64,000 nt of DNA from Bradyrhizobium sp. SZCCT0148 (GCF_018129985.1 NZ_JAFCKT010000001.1:1116001-1180000), one strand, 5' to 3'; counted from the first letter of the stretch, positions 43,139-53,138 are shown. Notes: generated by a model from the letters alone, not told the origin. Translations and numbers: made by a program.

Positions 43139-44107
43139 ATGTTGAGGAAGGTTCGAACGGTCATATTGATGGTCGTCCTGACGGCCTCGGGAGCGGCGAT
43201 GGCCGCGTGGCCCGAGGACAAGCCGATCGAGGTCGTCGTTGGCTTCGCCGCGGGCGGCGGGACCGACGTCATGGCTCGCAAGCTGCTTCCCTTCGTCGAG
43301 AAGCGGCTCGGCGGAAACGCGCGGTTTGTCGTCCTCAACAAGCCGGGCGCCGGCGGCGAGATCGCGTTCACCGCGATCGCACGCGCTGCTCCCGACGCTT
43401 ATGCGATGGGTGTGGTCAACGTGCCCGGCTACAACTTTCTGCCGATGACGCGCAAGACCCAGTACACCATGGACGAAATCCGTCTGGTTGCGCGCGTGGT
43501 CGACGATCCCGGCGTGATCGTCGTTCGCAACGACAGCCCGTTCATGACGCTCGCCAGCGTTGTCGACGCGCTGCGCAAGAAGCCCGGTTCGGTCACGTTC
43601 GGACATAACGGAGCCGGCACCAACGGCCATCTGGCCATCCGCATGCTCGCGAAGGCTGTCGGCGCCGAGCCAAACGAGATCTCCTATCGCGGAACGGCAG
43701 CGCAGAGGACCGACGTTCTCGGCGGCCATCTCGATGTCGGAATGGTCAGCCTGAGCGAAGTGCCCGAACTGCACGGCACCAACAAGGGAGAGCTCCGGGC
43801 CCTCGCGATTCTGTCGAAGGCTCGTTCCCCGTCCTTGCCCGGTGTACCCACCGCCGAGGAAGCGGGCGTTCCCGTCATCATGACCGCGGAGCGTGGCTTT
43901 GCGCTGCCGAAGGGTGCGCCCGACGACGTCGCGAAGAAGCTGGAAACGGCGATCGCCGAGAGCCTCACCGATCCCGACTACGTCAAGAGCTCTCCAGGTG
44001 ATGCTCCGGTGCTCGCCTTCATGCCCGGAGCCGAGTGGCAGAAGCGCCTCGACGAGATGACTAAAAACTTGCAGCCTCTCGCCAGCGAGTTGGCGGAGCC
44101 GAAATAG
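43139..44107 (+). CDS. Bug family (TctC-like) periplasmic receptor
   Basis: 322 residues. Signal peptide (VRTVILMVVLTASGAAMAA), then PEDKPIEVVVGFAAGGGTDV, the glycine-rich start of Bug receptors, NKPGAGGEIAFTAIARA, FGHNGAGTNGHLAIRM and GVPTAEEAGVPVIMTAERGF. These bind organic acids for tripartite tricarboxylate transporters, but no TctA/TctB gene is nearby, so it is an orphan receptor. Start at 43139, with AAAGGA upstream; ATG at 43130 is possible. Confidence 0.9.
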   Translation: MLRKVRTVILMVVLTASGAAMAAWPEDKPIEVVVGFAAGGGTDVMARKLLPFVEKRLGGNARFVVLNKPGAGGEIAFTAIARAAPDAYAMGVVNVPGYNFLPMTRKTQYTMDEIRLVARVVDDPGVIVVRNDSPFMTLASVVDALRKKPGSVTFGHNGAGTNGHLAIRMLAKAVGAEPNEISYRGTAAQRTDVLGGHLDVGMVSLSEVPELHGTNKGELRALAILSKARSPSLPGVPTAEEAGVPVIMTAERGFALPKGAPDDVAKKLETAIAESLTDPDYVKSSPGDAPVLAFMPGAEWQKRLDEMTKNLQPLASELAEPK

Positions 44108-44319
44108 CTGAGTCGCGCGGAGGGTATTCGGTCCGTTACGAATTGAAAGGCTTGGCCCTCAACCTCAGCGGAGCCGAGCGCTGGATTTTAATGAAAGCGT
44201 TGGTGGCATATTGGCTGAACTGCGCAGCTTCCTCTTGGCCTCCAAAAAGTCGATGGAGACATTGACGGCGACCTCGATTGTGGAACGGCCCCTTAGGGCG
44301 CCGGGCAGCCCCGGTGCCC

Positions 44320-45963
44320 TCACCTCTGTTCCAGAAAACTGCTGCGCACCTTGGCGCAGGCGAGCCCGACGGTATAGACGTGGATCCCTTCGATCACGCA
44401 ATGGTCCGGATTTAGCGCCAGCAGTCCGATCGAATTTTCGGCATCGAGCGCCGCCGCCGAGCGGACGATGATGCACGGATAGTCCGCCCCGAGCTTGGCG
44501 TAGCTGTAAGGTCGAAAGTTGTTCTTCAGCACGTGTGTATAGCTGTTGTGGTCCAGCAACGGGACTCTGAACGCGCTCGCATAGGCCGCGGAAAACCTGT
44601 CCCGCATCGGCTGATCGCCCCAGAGCTGCAGCGTCATGTCCCAGCCGTGGTTCATGTCGTTCTCCGGCGCGCGCACGAACATGCCGGAGACGTTGGCGCA
44701 GGCGGGACCTGCCGCGACCACGGCCTTCGAGAGCCGGGCCCCGATCGCGTTCAAGTGCGACGCCTGCAGCGCTGCGGCGCGGACATCGACCAGAGTCATC
44801 GCGCTCATGGCGGCACACAGGCTGCCTGCAAGCAGGCTGAGCGCGACCGGAGGGACAGCGGGAACCAGACGCTTGACCTGCACCACGATCAGGACCAGCA
44901 CGCCGCCGGTCAGGACCCACGGCGCCATCATGTAATGCAGCGCATAATGTTTCGACGTCGCCACGAGATGGGCCGCATGGATAAGGACGGCGGCACCGAG
45001 CGTCAGGCTGAGCGGATCACGCCAGTTCCGGTGCTCGATACACCCGGCCAGCGCCGCGACCGCCGCTGCGGCGTACACGCCGAACACGAGCGGCGCGGCC
45101 TTGATGATCTCGGCCATGTTTGACCAGAACAATCCGAAATCAATGAAACCGGGCTCGCCCTCTCCGTAATTCCCCTTGTGGGTGGCGATCTGCACGAGCC
45201 ATCCGAACCCGCGCGTGATCGTTCCCGGATTGAAGACCAGGCTGAAACCAACGAATCCGATCGCCCCGGTGACCGTAGCGGCGACGAAGGCGCGCCTGTT
45301 TCGAAGCAGGCACACGGCGAACAGCGCCTGCGGCAGATAGAGATATTTCGTCGAGAACCCGAGCGCGAAGATGCCCCCACATACGACGCCGAGACGCATC
45401 GACGGCGGATGCGCATCAAGCGCGGCCTTGATCACGATCGCCATGCCGAACAGCGCGATCGCGGCCATCAGGCTTTCCGGCGCAAGCACCGTCTGGAAGT
45501 GAAACGCGTCCGCGTGCACGAACGCGCCGGCCTGAAACAGCGTCGCAGCGATCGCGCTGTGCGTCGTCCGGCCGACGATGATCCCGCCGGCCAGCAGCGC
45601 GGCCGCGAGCACCAGCGCCTCACCCGTGCGCGCCGCCCATGTGATCGCGTCGTAGTGCGCGAGCCCGAACGCGACGATGTCCCCAGCCCTGGCGAGCAGG
45701 GCCCAGCCCCTCACGATCAGTTCGACGAGCAGCGTCGTCGTCGTTCCCGGATGATCGAATTTCAGCGAGCCGTATCCCGCCGCCGCCACCAGCCCGTTCA
45801 TGGTGTACGCCGATTCCGGATCGACCTGGACACCCCAGACGGCCTGGTAGGCCGAGTAGAGCAGCGTCGCCGCCAGATACAGCGACGGCACGATGAGGAT
45901 CAGCAGTACTCTGATCATTCCGCTCACGCGTGCGTCGGGAAAGCAGCGATCGTCTGACATCAT
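44320..45963 (-). CDS. Polytopic membrane protein, GT-C-like
   Basis: 547 residues with about 11 membrane segments and a soluble C-terminal part (SYTHVLKNNFRPYSYAKLGA). The first loop WGVQVDPESAYTMNGLVAAA with an acidic pair is placed where GT-C transferases carry their catalytic Asp, and HPGTTTTLLVELIVRG follows. Likely a lipid-linked sugar transferase working with the GT2 protein encoded 19 bp upstream, but it is divergent from known families. Confidence 0.65.
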   Translation of the reverse strand: MMSDDRCFPDARVSGMIRVLLILIVPSLYLAATLLYSAYQAVWGVQVDPESAYTMNGLVAAAGYGSLKFDHPGTTTTLLVELIVRGWALLARAGDIVAFGLAHYDAITWAARTGEALVLAAALLAGGIIVGRTTHSAIAATLFQAGAFVHADAFHFQTVLAPESLMAAIALFGMAIVIKAALDAHPPSMRLGVVCGGIFALGFSTKYLYLPQALFAVCLLRNRRAFVAATVTGAIGFVGFSLVFNPGTITRGFGWLVQIATHKGNYGEGEPGFIDFGLFWSNMAEIIKAAPLVFGVYAAAAVAALAGCIEHRNWRDPLSLTLGAAVLIHAAHLVATSKHYALHYMMAPWVLTGGVLVLIVVQVKRLVPAVPPVALSLLAGSLCAAMSAMTLVDVRAAALQASHLNAIGARLSKAVVAAGPACANVSGMFVRAPENDMNHGWDMTLQLWGDQPMRDRFSAAYASAFRVPLLDHNSYTHVLKNNFRPYSYAKLGADYPCIIVRSAAALDAENSIGLLALNPDHCVIEGIHVYTVGLACAKVRSSFLEQR

Positions 45964-45982
45964 CGTCGTTGGCTTCCGCGAC

Positions 45983-47434
45983 CTAGATCGCCTTGATCTT
46001 GAGAAAGGCGAAAGCCACCATCTTCAACAACATCCAGCCATGGCGAAACCTGGAGATCTGGGTTTCGCCATAGGTGCGCGCGGCATAGCGGATCGGGAGA
46101 TCCACGGATTTCAGGTTGAGCTTCGATGCGCCGAAGATCAGGTCGAAGTCGCCGAACGGATCGAAATCACCGAAATAGGCCTTTCCGGCCTTCAGGCGCT
46201 GATAGTCGCTACGGCGCATGACCTTGGTGCCACACAAGGTGTCGGTATAGCGCTGATTGAGCAGCCAGGAGAACAGATAGGAGAAGATCTTGTTGGCGAT
46301 CAGATTCAGGAAGCGCATCGCGCCATCGTCCATGGGATAGACCAGGCGGGATCCATTGACAAACTCGCCCTTGCCCGCCCCTAGCGCCTCGACGAATTTC
46401 GGAATCTGCTCCGGCGGCATCGTCAGGTCGGCATCGAGAATGATCAGCACGTCGCCGCGCGCTGCATCGAAGGCGGTGAAGACGGCGTCGGCCTTGCCCT
46501 TGCCGGGCTGGCGCATCACCTTGATGTCCTTGGATGGATAGGCTTGCCTGACCCGCTCCATCTCCTCGAAGGTGCCATCCTGGCTGTGGCCTTCGACGAA
46601 GATGATCTCGATGTCGCTGCAGAAGTCGGGAATTCGCCGGACCGCGGGCTCGATATTGCCGCGCTCGTTGCGCGCCGGGACGACGACGGTGGCGGAGGCG
46701 AATTCTTCCCCCGCCGTGCGGTTGGACCTTGCGACCAGATAGTGCCGAAGCGCCAATTGGCGGACTCCCGGCAGCACGCTGACGAAACGATTGAGAAAAC
46801 GCCCGAGCCCGAACATCCGCACCGGCGAGAGAACGCGCTGCTCCGACTTGACCGGATCGAAATCCGCGAGCCTGGCAAGGCTGCGCAGGTCGGACGGCGA
46901 CAGCACGTTCTGGTCCGGGTGCGGCATTCGCAGGCCGACGAACTCGGCCAGTTTCAGCAGGGGGTACCACAGATGCGAGAAGTACCCGATCACCAGCCGC
47001 GTATCCCGCGTGCAGAGCGGATGCAGTTGGGCGATGAACTTCTGACAATCCTCCATCGCACCGATCGTATCGAGGACGAGGATGTAGTCGAACGGACCTT
47101 GCAGCGCATCCAGCGTCGCGGGGTCCTCGACATCGCCTTCGACGAAAGTGAGACCGGCGTGGCGCTGCCGCGCGATCGCGATTTGCTTGCGACAGAAATC
47201 GACCCCGACGCCGTGTGACGGCGCGAGACTCGCGAGCGTATCGCCAATGCCGCAGCCGATGTCGAGGACCCGACTTCCCGGCGGGATCAGAAACCGGAGA
47301 TAGCGCTCATCCTCGTCGTGGAAAAAGCTGTTTTTTGCGCGCCATGCCACCCGGTCCGTGGCGATACGGTCAGCATGATCGAGAATACCTGCCTTCCGCG
47401 GCGACAGGCAGCTGGACATCACGGTCATGTCCAT
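45983..47434 (-). CDS. Methyltransferase-GT2 glycosyltransferase fusion
   Basis: 483 residues in two domains. Residues ~1-230: SAM-dependent class I methyltransferase (SRVLDIGCGIGDTLASLAPS, LVLDTIGAMEDCQKFIAQLH). Residues ~245-483: GT2 transferase like dolichyl-phosphate mannose synthase (SATVVVPARNERGNIEPAVR, LIILDADLTMPPEQIPKFVE with the DxD metal site near 335, LCGTKVMRRSDY, FGDFDLIFGASKL). It could make a polyprenyl-phosphate sugar or a methylated glycan for the membrane partner downstream. The two activities in one chain are worth noting. Confidence 0.85.
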   Translation of the reverse strand: MDMTVMSSCLSPRKAGILDHADRIATDRVAWRAKNSFFHDEDERYLRFLIPPGSRVLDIGCGIGDTLASLAPSHGVGVDFCRKQIAIARQRHAGLTFVEGDVEDPATLDALQGPFDYILVLDTIGAMEDCQKFIAQLHPLCTRDTRLVIGYFSHLWYPLLKLAEFVGLRMPHPDQNVLSPSDLRSLARLADFDPVKSEQRVLSPVRMFGLGRFLNRFVSVLPGVRQLALRHYLVARSNRTAGEEFASATVVVPARNERGNIEPAVRRIPDFCSDIEIIFVEGHSQDGTFEEMERVRQAYPSKDIKVMRQPGKGKADAVFTAFDAARGDVLIILDADLTMPPEQIPKFVEALGAGKGEFVNGSRLVYPMDDGAMRFLNLIANKIFSYLFSWLLNQRYTDTLCGTKVMRRSDYQRLKAGKAYFGDFDPFGDFDLIFGASKLNLKSVDLPIRYAARTYGETQISRFRHGWMLLKMVAFAFLKIKAI

Positions 47435-47935
47435 GGCAAGACGCAGGTTTTATTGAGCCTGCCCGAACTGAAACTGACTACAAAATCCAACACTGCGGCG
47501 CGAGACGCCGCAGCCACAAAAATAGACATCAATAGGGTCCCCCCAGACCTGCCGATACTCAAGCGCAACTGTGGGGCGAGATCAACAAGAAGATCATGAG
47601 CAAGCTTGCCGCCGGTCGCGGAGCACCTTCGTGCCGGAACGCAAAATATCCCCTGCGGATTGCCGAAAGCCGTCGCCAACTCGCCCTCCGTCCTAGGTGA
47701 CAAGCGGCATGAATTCGTCACCCCGGCATGAACCTGCCCGGCCCTTGTATCCGACCAACGTGCGCAGCAGTTGCCTCGCCCGCCGCGACGCCGGCACGGT
47801 TTGAAGGATCCCGTTCGGTTCATTGAGCAGCGCAAGTCGACCACGGAAGGCTACTCCGGCACCCCCGCGGTGACGACGACGCCGCCGGCATGGATACATC
47901 GCACGCCGACATATTCGCCGGACCGGCTTACCAAA
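47435..47935. other. Intergenic region between the GT2 fusion and a membrane protein
   Basis: About 500 bases with no supported gene. It must contain the divergent promoters. No strong terminator or palindrome was seen. Confidence 0.4.
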
Positions 47936-48496
47936 ATGCTTGAGCACCTGGCGCGCGCCAGATCGAAGCCGGAGCCGCAGCCGGACTCTGCTCCCGCCGC
48001 GCCTGAGCCGCCGGGCCGGAGCGTCGAAAATATTCTCGCCGATGTCGTCGGCTACGCCATCGTGTTCGGTATCCTCGCTTTGCTCTTCCAGTCGCGCATT
48101 CCGCTCTATCTCGGCGCGTTCGTCGTCCTGACCGACGCCGGGCGCATCGAAAGCGCGCTGGCTAAGATCGGTATCCGCTTCGAGCCCGAAGCAATTGGCC
48201 CCGACATCGTCAAGCGGTCCGCATTCTGGTTCGGCTGGTTCACGTTGCTTCCAGTTTTGAAAGACTCCGTGCCCGCCTGGCTCGCGCCATGGATACCCCC
48301 CGCCGAGTCATGGTCCTTCATCGCCGGTATCGCGCTCCTGCTCGCCGTCGCCGAAGCACTCGCGGCGCTGGCGATGCGGCGTGCATTGCCGCCGCTGGGA
48401 TTGGAGATCAGCCCGAACGGCCTGACATGGTTGGCGATCCAACTCGTCTTGGCCGTGGGCACGCTGGCTTTGCTGGTGCTGTTCGGATTTCTCTAG
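47936..48496 (+). CDS. Hypothetical membrane protein, 186 residues
   Basis: A proline-rich N-terminus, then four or so hydrophobic segments (YAIVFGILALLFQSRIPLYL, AFWFGWFTLLPVLKDSVPAW, SFIAGIALLLAVAEALAALA, WLAIQLVLAVGTLALLVLFG). Start ATG at 47936. Not recognised. Confidence 0.65.
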   Translation: MLEHLARARSKPEPQPDSAPAAPEPPGRSVENILADVVGYAIVFGILALLFQSRIPLYLGAFVVLTDAGRIESALAKIGIRFEPEAIGPDIVKRSAFWFGWFTLLPVLKDSVPAWLAPWIPPAESWSFIAGIALLLAVAEALAALAMRRALPPLGLEISPNGLTWLAIQLVLAVGTLALLVLFGFL

Positions 48497-48718
48497 CTGC
48501 CGGGGCGCCTCGTTGCTTCATTGAGCCATCGAGCCCTCATTGACGAGCTTGTGATACCGCCTGCACCCCAACGGGTCCTTTTGCCGCGTTTTCGTCTGCG
48601 CGACCGAGGCGCGCATTTACCGGAAATTTACCCCTGCTCCTGAGCGCGGGTATCACTTGCTTAGAATTTGACCGCTACCGTGGAATTACGGAAATAATCC
48701 GAAACACGATTGGCCCGC

Positions 48719-49345
48719 ATGTCCGTCGCAGAGTTCCTCAGGCAACGCGCAGTGGAAGTCACGGTGAGCGGCAGCTACTCGCTGCCCCGCTGGTACGATT
48801 GTGAGGGCAAGCTGCGCAGCTTCGCCTGCCGCACCAAGCGTGTATCTCCTTTCCGCATGATCGTGGACGTGCCCGTCGTCGGAAAGGTCGGGGAGCGCCT
48901 CACCTCCTATTTCCAGGATTTCGGGGAATTCCAGTGCACCATCAGCGCGACGCTGAAGTCGGGTTTCCTGATGGAGCTCGACATGACGCGCGCGCGGCGC
49001 GCCTGGATGTCGGAAAAGCTCACCTGGCTCGAAAAGAAGCAGAAGGATGACAGCATCAAGGAACTGCGGCGCGACGCACGGTTCGTTCCGCAGGTCTCGC
49101 ACACCGTCCTGACGCTCGCCGATGGCCACACCTATTCCTGCTTCATCATCGACGTCTCCACGGCGGGGGTGGCGATCTCCTGCGAGTACGACCCACCGGT
49201 CGGAACCCCGCTTGCCGTCGGCGCCTGTGTCGGGCGCGTCATCCGCAAATTCGACAACGGCTTTGCGGTCAAATTCGCCGAAAAGCAGTCGCGGGACGAC
49301 CTCGTCCGGCTCATCGTGCGCTCGCCGCTGCAGCAGTCGGCCTGA
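48719..49345 (+). CDS. PilZ domain protein, 208 residues
   Basis: Two PilZ-like beta-barrels. The C-terminal one has the c-di-GMP signature: RRDARF and DVSTAGVAIS (DxSxxG). The N-terminal one (VSGSYSLPRWYDCEGKLRSF, KVGERLTSYFQDFGEFQCTI) lacks it. Proteins of this layout are common in Bradyrhizobium and may read c-di-GMP to affect motility or envelope. A TTG three codons earlier is an alternative start. Confidence 0.85.
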   Translation: MSVAEFLRQRAVEVTVSGSYSLPRWYDCEGKLRSFACRTKRVSPFRMIVDVPVVGKVGERLTSYFQDFGEFQCTISATLKSGFLMELDMTRARRAWMSEKLTWLEKKQKDDSIKELRRDARFVPQVSHTVLTLADGHTYSCFIIDVSTAGVAISCEYDPPVGTPLAVGACVGRVIRKFDNGFAVKFAEKQSRDDLVRLIVRSPLQQSA

Positions 49346-49466
49346 AGCCGGCGCGTCGATTTTAACCTTTCCTTAACTAAATACTGGAGGTGGCAGCGCC
49401 CACGCGTTAGGGTGTGGCCCAGCACGTCCGCAATCACTGCGGGCCCCGAGTATCGGAAGTCCTGGA

Positions 49467-50474
49467 ATGTCCATCGCCGACGCCGAGTTCGCCCCGGCAG
49501 AGATCGCGCCGAACGCGCCCGTTACGTCCAAGCCGCAGCTTCCACCCGGCGTCGTCACCGAGGGACCGCTGGTCGAGGCCAAGCTGCGCGAGAGCTATCT
49601 CCTGCTCGGCATCCTCTATGTCGGCGCGGTCGCCGGCATCGTCTGGGCCGTGACGCAAGGCGTCGGCAAGGTCGAGCTGTTCACATTCGCCTGGATGTTC
49701 GCGCTGACGACATTCGGCATCGGCGCCGGCATGCACCGCCTGTTCGTCCATCGCAGCTTCCGTACCGGCCCGATCATGCGCGTGTTCTTCTGCGCCATCG
49801 CCCAGATGGCGATCCAGGGCTCGATCGCGAAATGGGTCGCCAACCATCGCCGCCATCATCTCTATGCCGACGACGTCGGCGATCCCCACAGCCCGCAATT
49901 CGACGGCTTCGGCAATCGCTATGTCAGCGCGCTCAAGGGCTTCCTGCACGCCCAGGGTAGCTGGGTGTTCGACCAGGCCACCACCGACAACGAATACTAC
50001 GCCAAGGACATTCTCGCCGACCCGATCGCGATGTTCTTCGTGCGCACCCGCTGGGTTTGGTACGGGATGTCGGCCGTCTTCATCCCGGGCGTGATCGGCT
50101 ATACTTTCGGCGGCGTGCACGCCATGATCGGCTGCGTGCTGTTCTCCGGCTTGCTCCGCGCCTATCTGCTGATCCTCACCAGCCAGCTCACCGGCTCGGT
50201 CTGCCACGCTTACGGCTATCGCCGCTTCGAGGTCGACGATGCCTCGACCAACGAGTTCGTGACCACGATTCTCACCTTCGGCGAGGGTCTGCACAACAAC
50301 CATCACCGCTTCCCGCGGGACGCCTACATCTCGCACGCCTGGTGGGAGATCGATCTCAACGGCCTGATCATCCTGGGCATGGAGAAGATCGGCCTCGTCC
50401 ACGACGTCTTCCACGCCTCGCACCGTCAGCTGGAGCGGGCGGCCGAAGCAGAGGCGGCCTCGACGGCGCGCTGA
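49467..50474 (+). CDS. Fatty acid desaturase (acyl-CoA delta-9 type)
   Basis: 335 residues, integral membrane. It has the three histidine boxes of the desaturase family: HRLFVH (HX4H), HRRHH (HXXHH) and HNNHH, separated by pairs of membrane segments. It inserts a double bond into a long-chain acyl chain (delta-9 by family), adjusting membrane fluidity. Long N-terminal tail of about 45 residues. A possible regulatory region with GCGCCCACGCG lies upstream. Confidence 0.92.
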   Translation: MSIADAEFAPAEIAPNAPVTSKPQLPPGVVTEGPLVEAKLRESYLLLGILYVGAVAGIVWAVTQGVGKVELFTFAWMFALTTFGIGAGMHRLFVHRSFRTGPIMRVFFCAIAQMAIQGSIAKWVANHRRHHLYADDVGDPHSPQFDGFGNRYVSALKGFLHAQGSWVFDQATTDNEYYAKDILADPIAMFFVRTRWVWYGMSAVFIPGVIGYTFGGVHAMIGCVLFSGLLRAYLLILTSQLTGSVCHAYGYRRFEVDDASTNEFVTTILTFGEGLHNNHHRFPRDAYISHAWWEIDLNGLIILGMEKIGLVHDVFHASHRQLERAAEAEAASTAR

Positions 50475-50611
50475 ATTGGCAAGCAGCGGCCACCGCCGGG
50501 CCGTCTTGCCTCCGCATCGCTGCCCTATCGCGGCCCCATTGCGGGATCAGCTTTTGAACGTCCGTGCCTCCAGGCCGGGCGTCATTTGCAGGCTTGCGAT
50601 CGGGGGACCGA

Positions 50612-50884
50612 ATGGCAGTCGACAAGATCACGCCGGACAAAATCAAAGTCGATAAGATCACCTGGGACAGGGTCGGCCGGGTCACCGAGCCCGGACGCTA
50701 CATGTACACGTTCGGCTGGCTTACCATCACCGCCTGCGATCTGGAGATCTGGAAGCTCTACCCGCAGGCCGCGTTCACGTTGCTGATGCAGTCGGGCGAG
50801 GCCGACGAATCCCTTGCCGAGGAATTCCATCTCGGCGCCTTCGACGTCGCTCCCGGGGCGCCGCCGCCGTTCACCACACACTGA
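50612..50884 (+). CDS. Hypothetical 90-residue protein
   Basis: MAVDKITPDKIKVDKITWDR, VGRVTEPGRYMYTFGWLTIT, DLEIWKLYPQAAFTLLMQSG. A compact beta-rich domain present as a stand-alone small protein in Bradyrhizobium, by my recollection; no function known. The repeat VDKIT-PDKI-KVDKIT at the start is unusual. GGGGGA before the ATG. Confidence 0.7.
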   Translation: MAVDKITPDKIKVDKITWDRVGRVTEPGRYMYTFGWLTITACDLEIWKLYPQAAFTLLMQSGEADESLAEEFHLGAFDVAPGAPPPFTTH

Positions 50885-50921
50885 AAGGCGGAAAACGCTG
50901 GCCGCTCCGGGAACGGATGGC

Positions 50922-51101
50922 ATGGGCGTTGCTTTATTTATGGCCATGATACACATGCCCGCCGTGGACCAGGCCTTCCTGCTGTTGCTCATCGTCTTCT
51001 GCCTCGGCACGTGCCTGGTGCGCGCCGTCTGGGAGTTGGAGCAGACGCGGACGCGCCGGATCGCCTCACCGCCCCGTCGCGGACCGACCGAGCGCAGCTA
51101 G
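50922..51101 (+). CDS. Small membrane protein, 59 residues
   Basis: One membrane segment (DQAFLLLLIVFCLGTCLVRA) and a basic tail (WELEQTRTRRIASPPRRGPT). Several in-frame ATGs (50922, 50940, 50949) leave the start open. Function unknown. Confidence 0.55.
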   Translation: MGVALFMAMIHMPAVDQAFLLLLIVFCLGTCLVRAVWELEQTRTRRIASPPRRGPTERS

Positions 51102-51382
51102 CTGGCCTATCTGGCGCGCGGCTGCGTGGTGAATCGAAGAAACTTGCGCAGTTCCTTGATCCAGCTTGCCGATCGGCGCCCTGCCCCGGTTGGGCAGTCG
51201 TTGCCATGGATGACGAACGGGTGCTGGCATGTAACTGATTACGCGTGTATTTTCCTGCCACGGCTGATCGCAGATGAATCGAAGCTGTCAGTTCATCAAG
51301 CGAGCCAGACAGCAAGCGCCTGACAGATGGTCGCATCGGTAAATGTGGATAAGCGGATCAAGGGAACCTATTTTCGGCGCCG

Positions 51383-52423
51383 ATGTACCTGATTGAAGCA
51401 TTGCCCACCGTCATCGGAACTGCCGCCATCGCCCCGGCGCTGCTGATGCTGTGGCTTGTCATCGCCGCCGAGGAGCGCCCAGGACCGCCGGCCCAGGTCT
51501 GGACTGCGTTTCTGTTGGGGGCGGCCAGCATTTCGCTGCTGGGCCTCGCCCGCGCGCCTTTCGCCAAGATGGTCGCGGCTCCCGACGACCCCTGGGCGGC
51601 CCTGGCCATGCATTCGATCTTCGGGGTCGCGCTGCCCGAAGAAGCCGTCAAGGTGATTGCCATCGTGGTGATCTCCTCGGCCAAGCGGCGGACCTTTGCC
51701 AATCCGATGGATACCGTGGTCTACGGTGCCGCGGTCGGCCTCGGCTTCGCCGCCTACGAGAACCTGGCTTATCTGGTTCAGCACGCCGACATGTGGCGCT
51801 CGCTGGCCGCCTTGCGCAGCGTCCTGACGGTGCCGTTCCACGGCGCGCTCGGGATCATCGCGGGCGCTTACCTGACGATCGCGCGCGCCGGCACGGCGCT
51901 CGGCGCCAACCGCCACCATCGCGACTGGGCCCGCCTCTCCAGCCGCCTGCTGATGCTCGCCGGACCGCTCGCGCTGCATTCGGCCTTCGACTTTCCGCTG
52001 CTGACCCTGCAAAGAATGCCCGACCTCGATCCGACGCTCCGGATGTGGCTCGGCGCCGCGAGCCTCCTGATCGGCTTCAGCTCGATCGCCTTCGCGGTCC
52101 GCCTGGTCCGGCGCGTCGCCCGCCACCATGCCCCCCGGACCGATGTCGCGCGGGAGCGGCTCAGCCAGCTCCGGCGAATGTGGGCGCTGCTGCTTGCCGG
52201 CGGCGGCGTCGGCTTTCTCGGGCTCGCCTTCGTGCTGACCTCGATCCATCACTGGCTGATCAACCCCGAGCGCAATCTGACGCTGGCCCTGATCCCGATC
52301 GGACTCGTCTCGATCCTGCTCGGCCTGGCGCTTCTGATTGTCACAACGGCGATCTATGTTCTCGGCCGCAACCGCATCCGCACCAGCGCGGAAGGTTTCT
52401 CCTCGGCGCCTGGCGGCGGGTGA
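51383..52423 (+). CDS. PrsW family intramembrane protease
   Basis: 346 residues with about eight membrane segments. Family motifs PEEAVKVIAI (glutamate pair), GLGFAAYENLAYLVQH, FHGALGIIAGAYL and HSAFDFPLL carry the conserved Glu and His residues of PrsW/Rce1-like proteases. PrsW in Bacillus cleaves an anti-sigma factor; no such target is evident here. Confidence 0.85.
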   Translation: MYLIEALPTVIGTAAIAPALLMLWLVIAAEERPGPPAQVWTAFLLGAASISLLGLARAPFAKMVAAPDDPWAALAMHSIFGVALPEEAVKVIAIVVISSAKRRTFANPMDTVVYGAAVGLGFAAYENLAYLVQHADMWRSLAALRSVLTVPFHGALGIIAGAYLTIARAGTALGANRHHRDWARLSSRLLMLAGPLALHSAFDFPLLTLQRMPDLDPTLRMWLGAASLLIGFSSIAFAVRLVRRVARHHAPRTDVARERLSQLRRMWALLLAGGGVGFLGLAFVLTSIHHWLINPERNLTLALIPIGLVSILLGLALLIVTTAIYVLGRNRIRTSAEGFSSAPGGG

Positions 52424-52492
52424 GCCGCGGGATGGCAAGCGCGCCGCGCGCATACTAGACTGGGCACTGACCTTTCGACCTGGAGCCTGCCG

Positions 52493-53071
52493 ATGACGTC
52501 GCCCGAAGAGTTTTCACGGCTGCAATCCATGATGAGCCGAACGGTCAAGGATCACTGGAAGGCTTTCCTGTTCGAGGGCATCCTGCTTGCCATTCTCGGC
52601 GTCGCGGCGCTGATCCTGCCGCCGCTCGCAAGCCTTGCGATCACGATCTTCCTTGGCTGGATGTTCCTGATCAGCGGTATCGGCGGGTTGGTCGTGACTT
52701 ACTGGGCGCGCAGCACGCCGGGATTCTGGTGGTCGCTGATCTCGGCTGCGCTCGCCGTGCTTGCCGGCCTGCTGCTGCTGGCCCGGCCGATGCAGGCCGT
52801 GCTGACGCTGACCATCGTGGTCGGCGCCTACTTCCTGGCCGAGGGTGTCACCACCATCATGTACGCGCTGGAGCATCGCCGCGAGCTCAGCGGCCGCTGG
52901 TCATGGCTTCTGATCTCGGGCCTCGTCGACATCGCGATCTCCTTCATGGTGATCACGGGACTGCCGAGCTCGGCGGAATGGGCCATCGGCGTCCTCGTCG
53001 GTATCAACCTCCTGTTCGGCGGCGCCAGCCTGATCGGCATGGCGTTGGCGGCGCGCAACAGCAACACCTGA
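52493..53071 (+). CDS. hdeD: HdeD family membrane protein
   Basis: 192 residues, six membrane segments in three hairpins (ILLAILGVAALILPPLASLA, FLISGIGGLVVTYWARSTPG, LAVLAGLLLLARPMQAVLTL, and so on). This is the DUF308/HdeD family, linked in E. coli to acid resistance at high density. The aromatic attenuator begins about 30 bp after its stop. Confidence 0.88.
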   Translation: MTSPEEFSRLQSMMSRTVKDHWKAFLFEGILLAILGVAALILPPLASLAITIFLGWMFLISGIGGLVVTYWARSTPGFWWSLISAALAVLAGLLLLARPMQAVLTLTIVVGAYFLAEGVTTIMYALEHRRELSGRWSWLLISGLVDIAISFMVITGLPSSAEWAIGVLVGINLLFGGASLIGMALAARNSNT

Positions 53072-53102
53072 CCCGCCTCGTCACCTCCGCGCCGATTGGG
53101 GG

Positions 53103-53130
53103 GTGACAATCCGCCGATGGCGCGCTATAT
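53103..53130 (+). promoter_or_regulatory. Candidate promoter of the DAHP synthase attenuator
   Basis: GTGACA (53103-53108), 16-bp spacer, CTATAT (53125-53130). Transcription would then start around 53136-53139, at or next to the leader ATG (53139), giving a leaderless leader ORF. Inferred from spacing only. Confidence 0.45.
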
Positions 53131-53138
53131 GCCGCTCC

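Noticed and set aside
42796..47434. A genomic island inserted at tRNA-Glu
   Set aside because: No integrase and no second copy of the tRNA 3' end were found in the window; only the odd gene content hints at transfer.
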